Part shown: piece by piece, positions 13,809 through 21,169 of the stretch
Position numbering within the stretch: position 1 is the stretch's first letter
How the letters are laid out: every line of letters starts with the position of its first letter
Assembly (NCBI GenBank): GCA_016176815.1
Contig: JACOWL010000017.1
Location: forward strand, 1 to 29,499
Direction: 5' to 3'
DNA: 29,499 bases
Source: Candidatus Pacearchaeota archaeon
Lineage (GTDB): Archaea > Nanobdellota > Nanobdellia > Pacearchaeales > GW2011-AR1
Notes under the pieces: generated by a model
Databases searched by the model: none
What the model was told of the DNA's origin: nothing
Seen by the model: the letters and a program-made list of their open reading frames with translations, nothing else
Position numbers and translations under genes: made by a program

Positions 13809-14106
13809 TTTAATCCTGTATGGATTCTTTTTCAAATCCGTGTTTTACTAAAATTTCCTTTAACTCGACCACGCTTGGGCGAGTTTGTTGAAAAACTTCC
13901 CGTTTTTCATTCCATTTTAACTCGACCACGCTTGGGCGAGCGACTTCGCGAGACAAACTTCTTTTTATTAATCCGAGCGGGGTCGGGAGCAGAGTTTGTT
14001 GAAAAACTTCCTGTTTTTCATTCCCGTTTATTTCTGATTTTTTATTTTTCATTTTAATCCTGTATGGATTCTTTTTCAAATCCGTGTTTTACTAAAATTT
14101 CCTTTA
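13805..14106 (-). repeat. Two 57-bp repeat units bracketed by 58-bp duplication of the SUI1 3' end and S17 start
   Basis: Bases 13805-13862 and 14049-14106 are identical. Unit 1 is 13859-13915 (57 bp). Unit 2 runs from 13916 to about 14026 and contains a 54-bp insert at 13941-13994 at the end of the AACTCG/CGAGTT hairpin. The right copy is the true SUI1 3' end. The left copy is an orphan tail (EILVKHGFEKESIQD) that stays open through the repeat (QTRPSVVELK) before the S17 ATG. RNase P subunit Rnp1 often lies at this position in archaea but is missing here. Confidence 0.9.
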
Positions 14107-14353
14107 CTTTCTTTTTGTGATCTCCCTGAAGTTCAACTATATTGTTTTTGCAGGTTCCTCCGCATGCTAACTCATTTTTTAGGATTTTTCCTATTTTTTT
14201 TATATTTACGTCGCTGTCAAATCCTGAAACAACAGTAACTATTTTTCCATATCTTTTTTTATCTGTTGTTATGATTATATTCTGCAGACTTTTTACCATT
14301 TGTTCGCACACACATGCCTGCTCAGGCAGTCCGCATTTTGGGCAGATTTCCAT
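14054..14353 (-). CDS. sui1: Translation initiation factor 1 (SUI1/eIF1 family)
   Basis: 99 aa. The N-terminus has a zinc-type CPKCGLPEQACVC motif. The SUI1 fold follows: YGKIVTVVSGFDSDVNIKKI, then KILKNELACGGTCKNNIVEL with the conserved ACGG turn, and GDHKKKVKEILVKHGF. aIF1 helps start-site selection on the small subunit, and its place between L29 and S17 is the normal archaeal one. The final 15 residues are duplicated by the adjacent repeat array, leaving this copy intact. Confidence 0.94.
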   Translation of the reverse strand: MEICPKCGLPEQACVCEQMVKSLQNIIITTDKKRYGKIVTVVSGFDSDVNIKKIGKILKNELACGGTCKNNIVELQGDHKKKVKEILVKHGFEKESIQD

Positions 14354-14354
14354 T

Positions 14355-14534
14355 TTATTTTTTTCCTCCGATTTTTGAAGAGCTTAAAGTATTTATTCTT
14401 GCAAATATTTTTTTAATCTGTTTTGCTTTTCCGCCATTTTTTGATGCATTTGATTTTATTAATTCCATTTTTAATTCCTTGACTTTTTTTTCTATTTCAG
14501 CATTTGTTAATTTTTTTAGTTCAGCGTATTTCAT
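14355..14534 (-). CDS. rpl29: Ribosomal protein uL29
   Basis: A 59-aa gene reading MKYAELKKLTNAEIEKKVKE, then LKMELIKSNASKNGGKAKQI and IKKIFARINTLSSSKIGGKK. The two-helix coiled-coil hairpin, length and position between S3 and SUI1 fit L29, which sits near the peptide exit tunnel. The start overlaps the S3 stop (ATGA) and the stop precedes SUI1 by one base. Confidence 0.92.
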   Translation of the reverse strand: MKYAELKKLTNAEIEKKVKELKMELIKSNASKNGGKAKQIKKIFARINTLSSSKIGGKK

Positions 14535-15178
14535 TTTTTAGTTTGTTCAAGACCTTTTGCTTGAGATTTAATTTTATTTATCAGTTCTTCATTTATAGTG
14601 ATTTTATCTTTTAAGATTGCATATGGCGAAAGTATTGCCGTTTTTATTCCAACTGTTCCGGGTTTTGTTTCAGCTCTTGACTGCGCTCTGTCGACGACAT
14701 TCGCGCTTTCTCCTGTTTTTTTTAAGTATCCCTGCGCAAAACGCCAGGTTCTTGCTCTTGCGCTTGGAAGTTTTCCGCTTAATTTTAATTCTGCGCCCAG
14801 AGCTCCAGCCCTCATTATTTTTTCCAGAGCTTTATAAGCAACGACTTTAAATTTTAATGGCCCAAATCTTTCTAAACTCAATGCAATTTCGTCTGCAATT
14901 ATCTGCGCATCAAATTCCGGCTGGGTAATTTCATCAATTTCAAGGTGCGGATTTTCCAGTTTAAATTGTTTTTTTAGAATGCCCGTTAATTCCATAATCT
15001 TTTCTCCTCCTTTTCCAATTATTAATCCTGGTTTATGGGTTGAAATTATTATTTTTTCTCCGACGGGGGTATACTCTATTCTTACTCTGCTAAGCTTGCC
15101 TTTTCCGACGAATTTTTTAATATATTCTTTTACAGCAAATTCGTCTTTCTTAAATTTTACAGTTTTTCTTTCATCCAT
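14531..15178 (-). CDS. rps3: Ribosomal protein uS3
   Basis: 215 aa. The type-II KH domain has the GLIIGKGGEKIMELTGILKK loop; the C-terminal S3 domain contains IMRAGALGAELKLSGKLPSA and ARTWRFAQGYLKKTGESAN. The ATG at 15178 follows a 19-codon mini-ORF by one base, and the mini-ORF start (ATGGACGAAAGC) resembles the S3 start (ATGGATGAAAGA), showing a duplicated start region. S3 helps form the mRNA entry channel. Confidence 0.95.
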   Translation of the reverse strand: MDERKTVKFKKDEFAVKEYIKKFVGKGKLSRVRIEYTPVGEKIIISTHKPGLIIGKGGEKIMELTGILKKQFKLENPHLEIDEITQPEFDAQIIADEIALSLERFGPLKFKVVAYKALEKIMRAGALGAELKLSGKLPSARARTWRFAQGYLKKTGESANVVDRAQSRAETKPGTVGIKTAILSPYAILKDKITINEELINKIKSQAKGLEQTKK

Positions 15179-15179
15179 T

Positions 15180-15239
15180 TTATTTTTTTTTGTAAAAAAT
15201 GGGTGAATACAAAAATTTCATGTTTTTGCTTTCGTCCAT
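15180..15239 (-). CDS. 19-codon repeat-derived mini-ORF between L22 and S3
   Basis: The peptide is MDESKNMKFLYSPIFYKKK, exactly the same length as the mini-ORFs at 13411-13470 and 24625-24684. ATG lies one base after the L22 stop and TAA one base before the S3 ATG. Its DNA contains a diverged AAAACATGAAATTTTT version of the repeat core. Confidence 0.45.
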   Translation of the reverse strand: MDESKNMKFLYSPIFYKKK

Positions 15240-15240
15240 T

Positions 15241-15864
15241 TTAATTTTTCTCTCCTTGTTTTTTATTTTTGATTTTTTCTTTATTTTTAATTTTTAATTC
15301 CCTTGCAACTAATCTAAGATGAGTTCTTTTTCTTTTCCATTTTCCAAACCTTGCTCTTGGTTTTTGACCGATGTTTGCAAAAGCTTCAACAATAACGGGG
15401 TTTTTTAATTCATTTGCCGCCGCATTTGAAGATAAACTTTTTAGCAGCCCTATAAAATATTTTGTTGCATCCTGCGGATATTTCCCTGACCCGGAAGCAT
15501 AGCCTCCGGCTGATTTTTTGTGCCCAACCCCTCCCTTCATGGGAATTGCTTTTTTATAAACAAGAACTTGTTCTAATTCATTAATTGCTTTTTCAATTTG
15601 TTTGTTTTTAATAAATTTGCAGAAAGCCATGGAATATTTTGTTGATACGGGAGCATTTTTAATATTTACAACAGCTTCATCTTTCATAATTTTTTTAGTG
15701 GGTGTTTCTGGTTTTTTTGAATCAGTTATTGTCTGTTCTTTTTTTGGTTCTATTATTTTTTTTTCAGGTTGTGTTTTATGAACTTCTTGTTTTTTTGGAG
15801 CATTAACTATCTCTTGTTTTTTTTGTTCTAAATTTTCTACGGGTTTTTCCATGTTATTTTTCAT
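15241..15864 (-). CDS. rpl22: Ribosomal protein uL22, with long lysine-rich N-terminal extension
   Basis: 207 aa against about 150 for most archaeal L22. The first 70 or so residues are a low-complexity K/E/P/T extension (EVHKTQPEKKIIEPKKEQTI). The core then matches the family: APVSTKYSMAFCKFIKNKQI, KAIPMKGGVGHKKSAGGYAS with the archaeal GxGxKxxxGxY pattern, and the tunnel-lining hairpin IGQKPRARFGKWKRKRTHLR. The start follows the S19 stop by one base. The extension resembles the charged tails of S5 and L24. Confidence 0.94.
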   Translation of the reverse strand: MKNNMEKPVENLEQKKQEIVNAPKKQEVHKTQPEKKIIEPKKEQTITDSKKPETPTKKIMKDEAVVNIKNAPVSTKYSMAFCKFIKNKQIEKAINELEQVLVYKKAIPMKGGVGHKKSAGGYASGSGKYPQDATKYFIGLLKSLSSNAAANELKNPVIVEAFANIGQKPRARFGKWKRKRTHLRLVARELKIKNKEKIKNKKQGEKN

Positions 15865-15865
15865 T

Positions 15866-16270
15866 TTATTTTTTAGCCTGATGTTTAGTTCCCTTGGTTG
15901 CGCCCACTCCTGCTTTAGTATGCACGACTTTTGACCTTGTAAGAGCGAATTCTCCTAATTTATGTCCAATCATTTCGCCGGTAATTTCGACAGGAGTGAA
16001 TTCTTTTCCGTTATGAACCTGGATATTTATCCCGACAAATTCGGGCAGAATAATCATGTCTCTTTTGTGAGTTCTTATTTTTTTGTTTTTCTCTAACTTT
16101 TTTTTAATTCTTTTTACAAAATGCTCAATTTCCTGGGAATTTCTGAGAAGATACCTTCGCTCTCTTGATTTTAAGCATTTTGCTAATTCTTTTGCGCTTA
16201 ATTGCTTAAGCTCTTCAAGCGTCTTTCCGCGATATGTAAATTCTTTTTTCTTATGAATAATTTCAGTCAT
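15866..16270 (-). CDS. rps19: Ribosomal protein uS19
   Basis: 134 aa. EFTYRGKTLEELKQLSAKEL is the archaeal N-terminal addition; the core has RTHKRDMIILPEFVGINIQV, VHNGKEFTPVEITGEMIGHK and KLGEFALTRSKVVHTKAGVG, a clear S19 match. S19 forms a head dimer with S13. It is separated from L2 by a 7-codon coupled ORF. Confidence 0.95.
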   Translation of the reverse strand: MTEIIHKKKEFTYRGKTLEELKQLSAKELAKCLKSRERRYLLRNSQEIEHFVKRIKKKLEKNKKIRTHKRDMIILPEFVGINIQVHNGKEFTPVEITGEMIGHKLGEFALTRSKVVHTKAGVGATKGTKHQAKK

Positions 16271-16271
16271 T

Positions 16272-16295
16272 TTAATTTCCTATTTTTGCTTTCAT
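16272..16295 (-). CDS. 7-codon coupled mini-ORF between L2 and S19 (truncated repeat?)
   Basis: It reads MKAKIGN; its ATG overlaps the L2 stop (ATGA) and its TAA precedes the S19 ATG by one base. ATGAAAGCAAAAATAGGAAA matches the start of the S17/L14 mini-ORF and the repeat core, so it may be a shortened remnant. Too short for confidence alone. Confidence 0.3.
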   Translation of the reverse strand: MKAKIGN

Positions 16296-16990
16296 TTTTG
16301 TTTACCTGTCCTTCTCGGTCTTACCAACCCAACTTTAGCTCCAGCAGGAGCGTTTCTCTTTGCAATCTTGCTTTTGATTCTTTTTCCTCTTCCGCTTCCA
16401 AACGGATGATCAACTGCATTAAATTTTACCGCAGATGTTCGAGGATATAATTTATTTTTAGACCTTTTAATATGATACATTTTTCCCGCCTTTAATATTG
16501 GTTTTTCAAATCTTCCGTGGCCGGCAATAATTCCTATGACTGCTCTGCAATTTTCATGAAATTTTTTTTCTTGTTTAGAAGGCATAAGAACAAAAACATC
16601 TTCTCCAAGAACTCTATTTACTGTTGCAGAACTTCCTCCGCTTTTTATAAATTTTCCGCCGTCGCCGGGTCTTGATTCAAGGCAATAAATTGGAGTTTTT
16701 ACCGGAATGTCTTTAAGTTTTAAAATATTTCCGTTTTCAATATCTTCTCCGCCAAATTTTATTTTCTGGCCTTCAACCATTTTTTCAAAAGAAGGAATAT
16801 AAAAAATCCCGTCAGAATATTTAATTTTCGCAATTGGCGCGCTATGCGCCAAAGAATTTAATAATTTTAAAACTTCCCCCTCGCCTTCTAATTTTTTTGG
16901 AAATTGCAGCTTGTATATGAATGCTTTTTTTCTGACTCTATAGGTCATGCTTCCTTTACCGCGAGCCTGTTGAATTATGTTTTTTCCCAT
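16292..16990 (-). CDS. rpl2: Ribosomal protein uL2
   Basis: 232 aa. It starts IIQQARGKGSMTYRVRKKAF, then LKDIPVKTPIYCLESRPGDG in the OB fold, and ends with the peptidyl-transferase-proximal segment KFNAVDHPFGSGRGKRIKSK, which contains the conserved histidine followed by PFGSG. L2 is needed for subunit joining and peptide-bond formation. The start overlaps the L23 stop by one base. Confidence 0.95.
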   Translation of the reverse strand: MGKNIIQQARGKGSMTYRVRKKAFIYKLQFPKKLEGEGEVLKLLNSLAHSAPIAKIKYSDGIFYIPSFEKMVEGQKIKFGGEDIENGNILKLKDIPVKTPIYCLESRPGDGGKFIKSGGSSATVNRVLGEDVFVLMPSKQEKKFHENCRAVIGIIAGHGRFEKPILKAGKMYHIKRSKNKLYPRTSAVKFNAVDHPFGSGRGKRIKSKIAKRNAPAGAKVGLVRPRRTGKQK

Positions 16991-17232
16991 TACATTACTC
17001 CTAATTTTGTTGCAATATCAATTGCAGGATTTTTTTTATTTAATTTTACATAAGCGATTTTTTTATTTCCCTGAATTAATGTCCTGATTTTATCCGCTTT
17101 AATTCCAAAAGATTCTTCAATTTCTTTTTTTATTTCTTCCTTGGTTTTTTCCTTGTCTGTTTCAAATGTCAGGACATTTTCCGCTTCAATTTTCATAACT
17201 GCTTTTTCAGTTGATATTATTTTTAAATTCAT
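16990..17232 (-). CDS. rpl23: Ribosomal protein uL23
   Basis: An 80-aa compact archaeal L23: STEKAVMKIEAENVLTFETD, then EIKKEIEESFGIKADKIRTL and KIAYVKLNKKNPAIDIATKL, which carries the conserved KKAYVxL-type strand. It sits at the tunnel exit and is the usual docking site for SRP and chaperones. It overlaps L4 by four bases (ATGA) and L2 by one. Confidence 0.94.
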   Translation of the reverse strand: MNLKIISTEKAVMKIEAENVLTFETDKEKTKEEIKKEIEESFGIKADKIRTLIQGNKKIAYVKLNKKNPAIDIATKLGVM

Positions 17233-18026
17233 TTTGTTCTTTTTTCATTTAATTCATTTATTGATTTTTCAGTATAGATTGTCAATCTCCCTAAACCGCC
17301 TTTTGCAAGATCCGTCACATTTAACATTCTTGCCTGCGCAACATCAAAATTATTTGTTTTAATTTTTTCTTTTTCTCCTGTAACTATCAATGCTCCTGCA
17401 TTGTTTTTGTATTTTCTTCCCCGTAATTTTCCTTTTCCGCTTCTGATAGATTTTTTTATAACTGCTGCTGAAAATAGATCTTCACCAAGTATTTTTTTTA
17501 AGGATTCAAAAAAGGGTTTTGTTTTTAAGTTTAATATTTCTGATTCAACAACAAACGGAATTTCTTTTTTGAAATCTTTAATTCTTTCATATTTTTTTTC
17601 AATGAATTTTTTGTTTGCAGTCGCGCTTAATGCGGATTCAAATGCAATTTTGTTTTCCTTTTTATTTATTTTTAATTCTTTTAAAAAATGCAGAATTTTT
17701 GGCGGATGCGCGCGCATTCCTCCCCGAGCTTGCGGGACTTCTGCCGCCTCCCAATTAAATCTTGTCCCTTTTTGCGAAAATATTTTTCTTGGAACTCTTG
17801 ACTGCCCTCTTCCATAACCGCTTCTCCAGGCATGCCTTTTATGAACTATCTTCCCTTTAGCAGCGTGCTGTTTTCCAGCAACCGGCGATGGAGAATAAGG
17901 CTGCTGTCTTTTTTTAGCTTCTAAAACTTTAGCAACGATGTCTTCCCTGATTTCGCTTTCAAAAAATTTCGGCAATTCAATTGTTTTTTTTGCCTGTCCT
18001 TGAATATCTAAAACTTTAATTTTCAT
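17229..18026 (-). CDS. rpl4: Ribosomal protein uL4
   Basis: 265 aa. The tunnel-lining loop is well conserved (HAWRSGYGRGQSRVPRKIFS and VPQARGGMRAHPPKI), with the family N-terminus KIKVLDIQGQAKKTIELPKF and C-terminal NNFDVAQARMLNVTDLAKGG. Length is normal. The ATG overlaps the L3 stop (ATGA). Confidence 0.95.
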   Translation of the reverse strand: MKIKVLDIQGQAKKTIELPKFFESEIREDIVAKVLEAKKRQQPYSPSPVAGKQHAAKGKIVHKRHAWRSGYGRGQSRVPRKIFSQKGTRFNWEAAEVPQARGGMRAHPPKILHFLKELKINKKENKIAFESALSATANKKFIEKKYERIKDFKKEIPFVVESEILNLKTKPFFESLKKILGEDLFSAAVIKKSIRSGKGKLRGRKYKNNAGALIVTGEKEKIKTNNFDVAQARMLNVTDLAKGGLGRLTIYTEKSINELNEKRTK

Positions 18027-18971
18027 TTTAACTCCAAAAATTCATAATTCTTTTTTAATTGGTCTTTGCTTCCTCTAAGAGGAGCGGTGATTAACAGCTG
18101 TCTTTTTGCCGGCCCCTGAACACTTCCGGCGAGAAGAATATATTCTGATTTAATATCTCCGTAATTTTTTATGTTTTTTAGTTTCTCGTCGGTATCTTTT
18201 GGAGTTTTTCCCAAGCTGATTATTTTTTGATTATAATGAACTCTTGTAAACATTCCCATCTGCCCTGCCATCGGAACTCTGAAAGTGACTCTTGCAGGGT
18301 GCCACGGACCAAGCGAGCCGACTTTTCTCTGTCCTTTTTCAGTTTTATGAAATCTTAATTTTACTCCAAATCTTTTTACCGGTCCTGAAAATCCTTTTCC
18401 TTTTGTCAGTCCCCTTAAATCAGCAATCTGCCAGCCGTTAAAAACATCAAATATTGAAATTTCTTTATTTAGATTTTCTTTGACAAATGATATTTTGTCA
18501 TTTAAATTCCCAGCAAGTCCAATTTCTTCCAGGTCAGGTCTTTTTTTTAGCCCTATTTTTTTTGGCTGGGAATAAACTATAACAGAAACATCGTCGTAGT
18601 TTTCAGGTTTAATATCATTAATTTTTTCAGGAGTTTTTTTCGGGAGTTTGACGACCCTTTTTAATTCTTTATCAAATTGCCCTGCAAGAATTTCTTTGGC
18701 TGCTTGATTATTTTTATAAAGTCTTACTGAGAAAATTTTAAGAGGCGGACATTCAAGAATCGTTGCAGGAATTATAATTTGTTTGTCTTTAGTCATTGAA
18801 TTTTGAGTTTTGTCTTTTACAAGAACAGAAGCCATCCCGGCTTTGTAAGCAATAAAACCTTTCAAATTTTTTACAGAACCCGTCGGAATTACATTCCAGT
18901 TCACTCTAGGCAAAAGTTTTTTAGCCCTTTTTCTGGGCCAAAATTGCAAACTTCCTTATTGCGGATAACAT
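18023..18971 (-). CDS. rpl3: Ribosomal protein uL3, first gene of the operon, with probable N-terminal frameshift
   Basis: From codon SLQFWPRKRAKK onward the match to archaeal L3 is continuous (LRGLTKGKGFSGPVKRFGVK, GSLGPWHPARVTFRVPMAGQ). In that frame only a TTG (18949) could start, right after a TAA. An ATG at 18969-18971 has a good GGGTGA ribosome site 8 nt upstream. It would encode MLSAIR and then need one extra base near the GG at 18954-18955 to join GSLQFWPRKRA, the conserved archaeal N-terminus. I therefore take 18971 as the intended start and infer a single-base deletion, more likely a sequence error than a true mutation. Confidence 0.9.
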
Positions 18972-19009
18972 TTTGTTCACCCTGGAATAAGTTATTGAGA
19001 AAAAATTGA

Positions 19010-19017
19010 TTTATAAA
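19010..19017 (-). promoter_or_regulatory. TATA box of the ribosomal operon
   Basis: TTTATAAA lies 42.5 bp (centre) upstream of the ATG at 18971. Transcription would start around 18987, giving a short leader with the GGGTGA ribosome site. No other strong promoter is seen between this point and secY. Confidence 0.6.
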
Positions 19018-19057
19018 ACTTGTGGGAAGAGATTTGTTTGATTATTAAATAGGAAAA

Positions 19058-19282
19058 TTACTCTATCTCAAAATTAAAGAACTTCAATTTTTTAGGATTT
19101 CTGAAAATAAAGAGTAAAATAAATAAAAGAACAAGAGATAAAGTACTAATGATTTGAATAATTCCTTGCATAAATATTGAAAGAAAGATTAAGACGAATA
19201 TAATAATTAAACCGAGATAACCCATTATAGAAATCGCTATTGCTTTATGTTTTTTAATTAGGCGGTTGTGTTCCTGCAACAT
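19058..19282 (-). CDS. Small two-TM membrane protein, 74 aa
   Basis: A basic start (HNRLIKKHKAIAIS) is followed by two hydrophobic helices (residues about 17-38 and 43-60) and a charged end. Its start lies 29 nt inside the preceding 47-aa gene, so the two are co-expressed. No family is recognised. It sits just upstream of the ribosomal promoter on the same strand. Confidence 0.5.
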   Translation of the reverse strand: MLQEHNRLIKKHKAIAISIMGYLGLIIIFVLIFLSIFMQGIIQIISTLSLVLLFILLFIFRNPKKLKFFNFEIE

Positions 19283-19397
19283 TGTTATCTCCCTTGTTTT
19301 CCTTTGACAGATTTTTAATTATTTCAGAACCTAACCAAATAGAACCTAAAACTAAACCGATTACTATTACTCCCTTCCAAAAATCATCTTTAGTCAT
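19254..19397 (-). CDS. Tiny single-TM protein, 47 aa
   Basis: It reads MTKDDFWKGVIVIGLVLGSI followed by a polar, lysine- and asparagine-rich tail ending GTQPPN; one transmembrane helix near residues 8-27. A TATA-like ATTTAAAT (19417-19424) centred 23.5 bp upstream supports leaderless expression. Pairs of tiny overlapping membrane proteins are common in mobile or viral DNA, but nothing specific is recognised. Confidence 0.5.
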   Translation of the reverse strand: MTKDDFWKGVIVIGLVLGSIWLGSEIIKNLSKENKGDNNVAGTQPPN

Positions 19398-19515
19398 AAA
19401 AAGAGATATTTAGTTAATTTAAATTTCTTTTGTTTCTTTCAATTTAAATTGTCTTTTAATTAGATTGTTAAGTTGAAAAGGATCTATTTTTAAATTCTAA
19501 AATCTTCTTTTTTTT

Positions 19516-20037
19516 ATGAAGTTTAAACGAGAGGGGCAAGAACATATTGCAATAAAAGAAATTAAACTTGCAGATGGAACTATTATTGGAGTTTTTGCTG
19601 GAAATCGTGGAGCAAACCCAGAACACGATATTTTAATCAAATATCAAGAAAGTGGAAAGAGATTAAGAACCCCGAAACATATTCATTGGGTTATTGACCT
19701 ATTGATTAAGAAAGAACATAACCGAGAATTAACTTTAAAATTTATGAAATATTTAAGAGATATGTATGATAAAGTTGAAGCATTTTGTAGTAAAGAAGAT
19801 AGAGCTAAATGTATTCTAAAAGAAACTACAAAAGAGAAATTAAAACAATTTGAAGAATTAAATAAATACGGCGAATATAAAGTAGATTTTATCGGACACC
19901 TTATTGAATTAATGATAAAAATGGAAAAGAATACTCCCCCAGAAAAACCAGCGAGGGTCTTTAGAGAATTAATGGACGCAATGATTCAGGAAAAAGAAAT
20001 ATTTGTTATTGTAAGTAAGGCGACACAAATAGGTTAA
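19516..20037 (+). CDS. Unknown 173-aa protein convergent with a DNA methyltransferase
   Basis: The sequence starts MKFKREGQEHIAIKEIKLAD and has a beta-rich N-terminus containing RTPKHIHWVIDLLIKK, a lysine-rich helical middle (CSKEDRAKCILKETTKEKLK), and a helical C-terminus. No family is recognised. A TATA-like TTTTTAAA (19487-19494) is centred 25.5 bp before the ATG. Its 3' end overlaps the methyltransferase 3' end by four bases. A restriction or methylation-related role is possible from position only; no nuclease motif is evident. Confidence 0.6.
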   Translation: MKFKREGQEHIAIKEIKLADGTIIGVFAGNRGANPEHDILIKYQESGKRLRTPKHIHWVIDLLIKKEHNRELTLKFMKYLRDMYDKVEAFCSKEDRAKCILKETTKEKLKQFEELNKYGEYKVDFIGHLIELMIKMEKNTPPEKPARVFRELMDAMIQEKEIFVIVSKATQIG

Positions 20038-20846
20038 TTTCTAAACTCTTCAAATATTATTTCTGGCTCTTCACCAGCTAAAGTTTTTTGTTCTTTTTGC
20101 AATCTCTTTTTTATTATATCCATATATTTTTTATCAATATCTATTCCTATTGAATTTCTGCCGTAATATTTAGCAACCGCTGAGGTAGTGCCTGAACCTA
20201 AAAAAGGGTCTAATACTAAATCTCCCTCGTCTGTGCAAGATAAAATTATTCTTTTTAATAATTCAAATGGTTTTTGTGTTGGATGTGCTCCTGCCCATTT
20301 TTCTTTTTTTGGAGTTAAAGGAATATTCCAAACATTTCTTGTTTGTTTTCCTTTTGGATTAAGCGGATCTTCTATTTGCTTGCTCCATTCATAATTAAAT
20401 TTCCATTTTTTTCCATCTCCATTTTTTGAAGCCCATATTAAATGTTCTGTGCTTTCTGTAAAGAATCTACAAGTTATATTAGGTTGAGCATTTGGTTTAA
20501 ACCAGACTATACTATTATTTATTTTCACATCGGGGAAAAATTCTTGTATGATAAAACCTGTCTGATAAATATTATGGAAACTTCCAGAAACCCATAAACT
20601 ACCCCCGTGTTTTAATACTCTAAAACATTCCGCTAACCATTCTTTATTAAATTTAAAGTAGTCATCTTTAGAAAACATATCCCACTTTTCTTGCATTGTA
20701 ACATGTTTGCTATATTTCCAATTTAATCCTTTCTTTTTTGACATATTATATGGCGGATCAGCGAATACTAAATCTATTGAGTTATCTGGGATTGTTTTTA
20801 AAACTTTCAAAGCATCTCCTAAAATTATTTTATGCGTTGTTTTCAT
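20034..20846 (-). CDS. DNA methyltransferase, N4-cytosine/N6-adenine type, beta class
   Basis: The catalytic motif DPPY is at residues 30-33 (DLVFADPPYN) and the AdoMet-binding DPFLGSGTT at 213-221. Motif IV before motif I is the order of beta-class enzymes (PF01555). The middle, about 60-190, holds the target-recognition region; AHPTQKPFELLKRI is the usual motif X segment leading to motif I. At 270 aa it is a compact stand-alone enzyme. It is last in an operon with a Zn-ribbon protein and an unknown 108-aa protein and starts four bases inside the latter. No restriction enzyme can be identified, so it may be an orphan. Confidence 0.92.
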   Translation of the reverse strand: MKTTHKIILGDALKVLKTIPDNSIDLVFADPPYNMSKKKGLNWKYSKHVTMQEKWDMFSKDDYFKFNKEWLAECFRVLKHGGSLWVSGSFHNIYQTGFIIQEFFPDVKINNSIVWFKPNAQPNITCRFFTESTEHLIWASKNGDGKKWKFNYEWSKQIEDPLNPKGKQTRNVWNIPLTPKKEKWAGAHPTQKPFELLKRIILSCTDEGDLVLDPFLGSGTTSAVAKYYGRNSIGIDIDKKYMDIIKKRLQKEQKTLAGEEPEIIFEEFRN

Positions 20847-21169
20847 TTTTTCTTACCTCTTAAAACTCTATTAGGAATTTTCCCGAAATGATGTTCAGCA
20901 TCTTTTATAGGACCCATTAAAATCATATTATCCTTATCATATTCTCTTACTGCATACCAATCCTTATCAATTTTCCCATTATCATTACGATAAATATCAG
21001 TTCCAGGATTAACTTGCATATCTCCACCACTTGTAGCTACTTTAATTGTTTTCTGTTTTAGTTTATTATTCTGCAATGCAGGAATAGGGTTTTCTTCAAA
21101 GATGCTTATACTGCCATCATCTTCATTTATCTGATTCCACAATTTTTTAGGGATTAATTTAGTTTTCAT
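20843..21169 (-). CDS. Unknown 108-aa protein of the methyltransferase operon
   Basis: It starts MKTKLIPKKLWNQINEDDGS and contains IKVATSGGDMQVNPGTDIYR and DWYAVREYDKDNMILMGPIK, suggesting a small beta-rich fold with a basic C-terminus. ATGA overlaps on both sides tie it to the Zn-ribbon and methyltransferase genes, so the three are co-expressed. It may help target recognition or regulate the methyltransferase; no family was recognised. Confidence 0.65.
   Translation of the reverse strand: MKTKLIPKKLWNQINEDDGSISIFEENPIPALQNNKLKQKTIKVATSGGDMQVNPGTDIYRNDNGKIDKDWYAVREYDKDNMILMGPIKDAEHHFGKIPNRVLRGKKK

Noticed and set aside
13810..14079. 89-aa ORF across the SUI1/S17 repeat array
   Set aside because: Made of repeat sequence plus the orphan SUI1 tail; described as part of the repeat.
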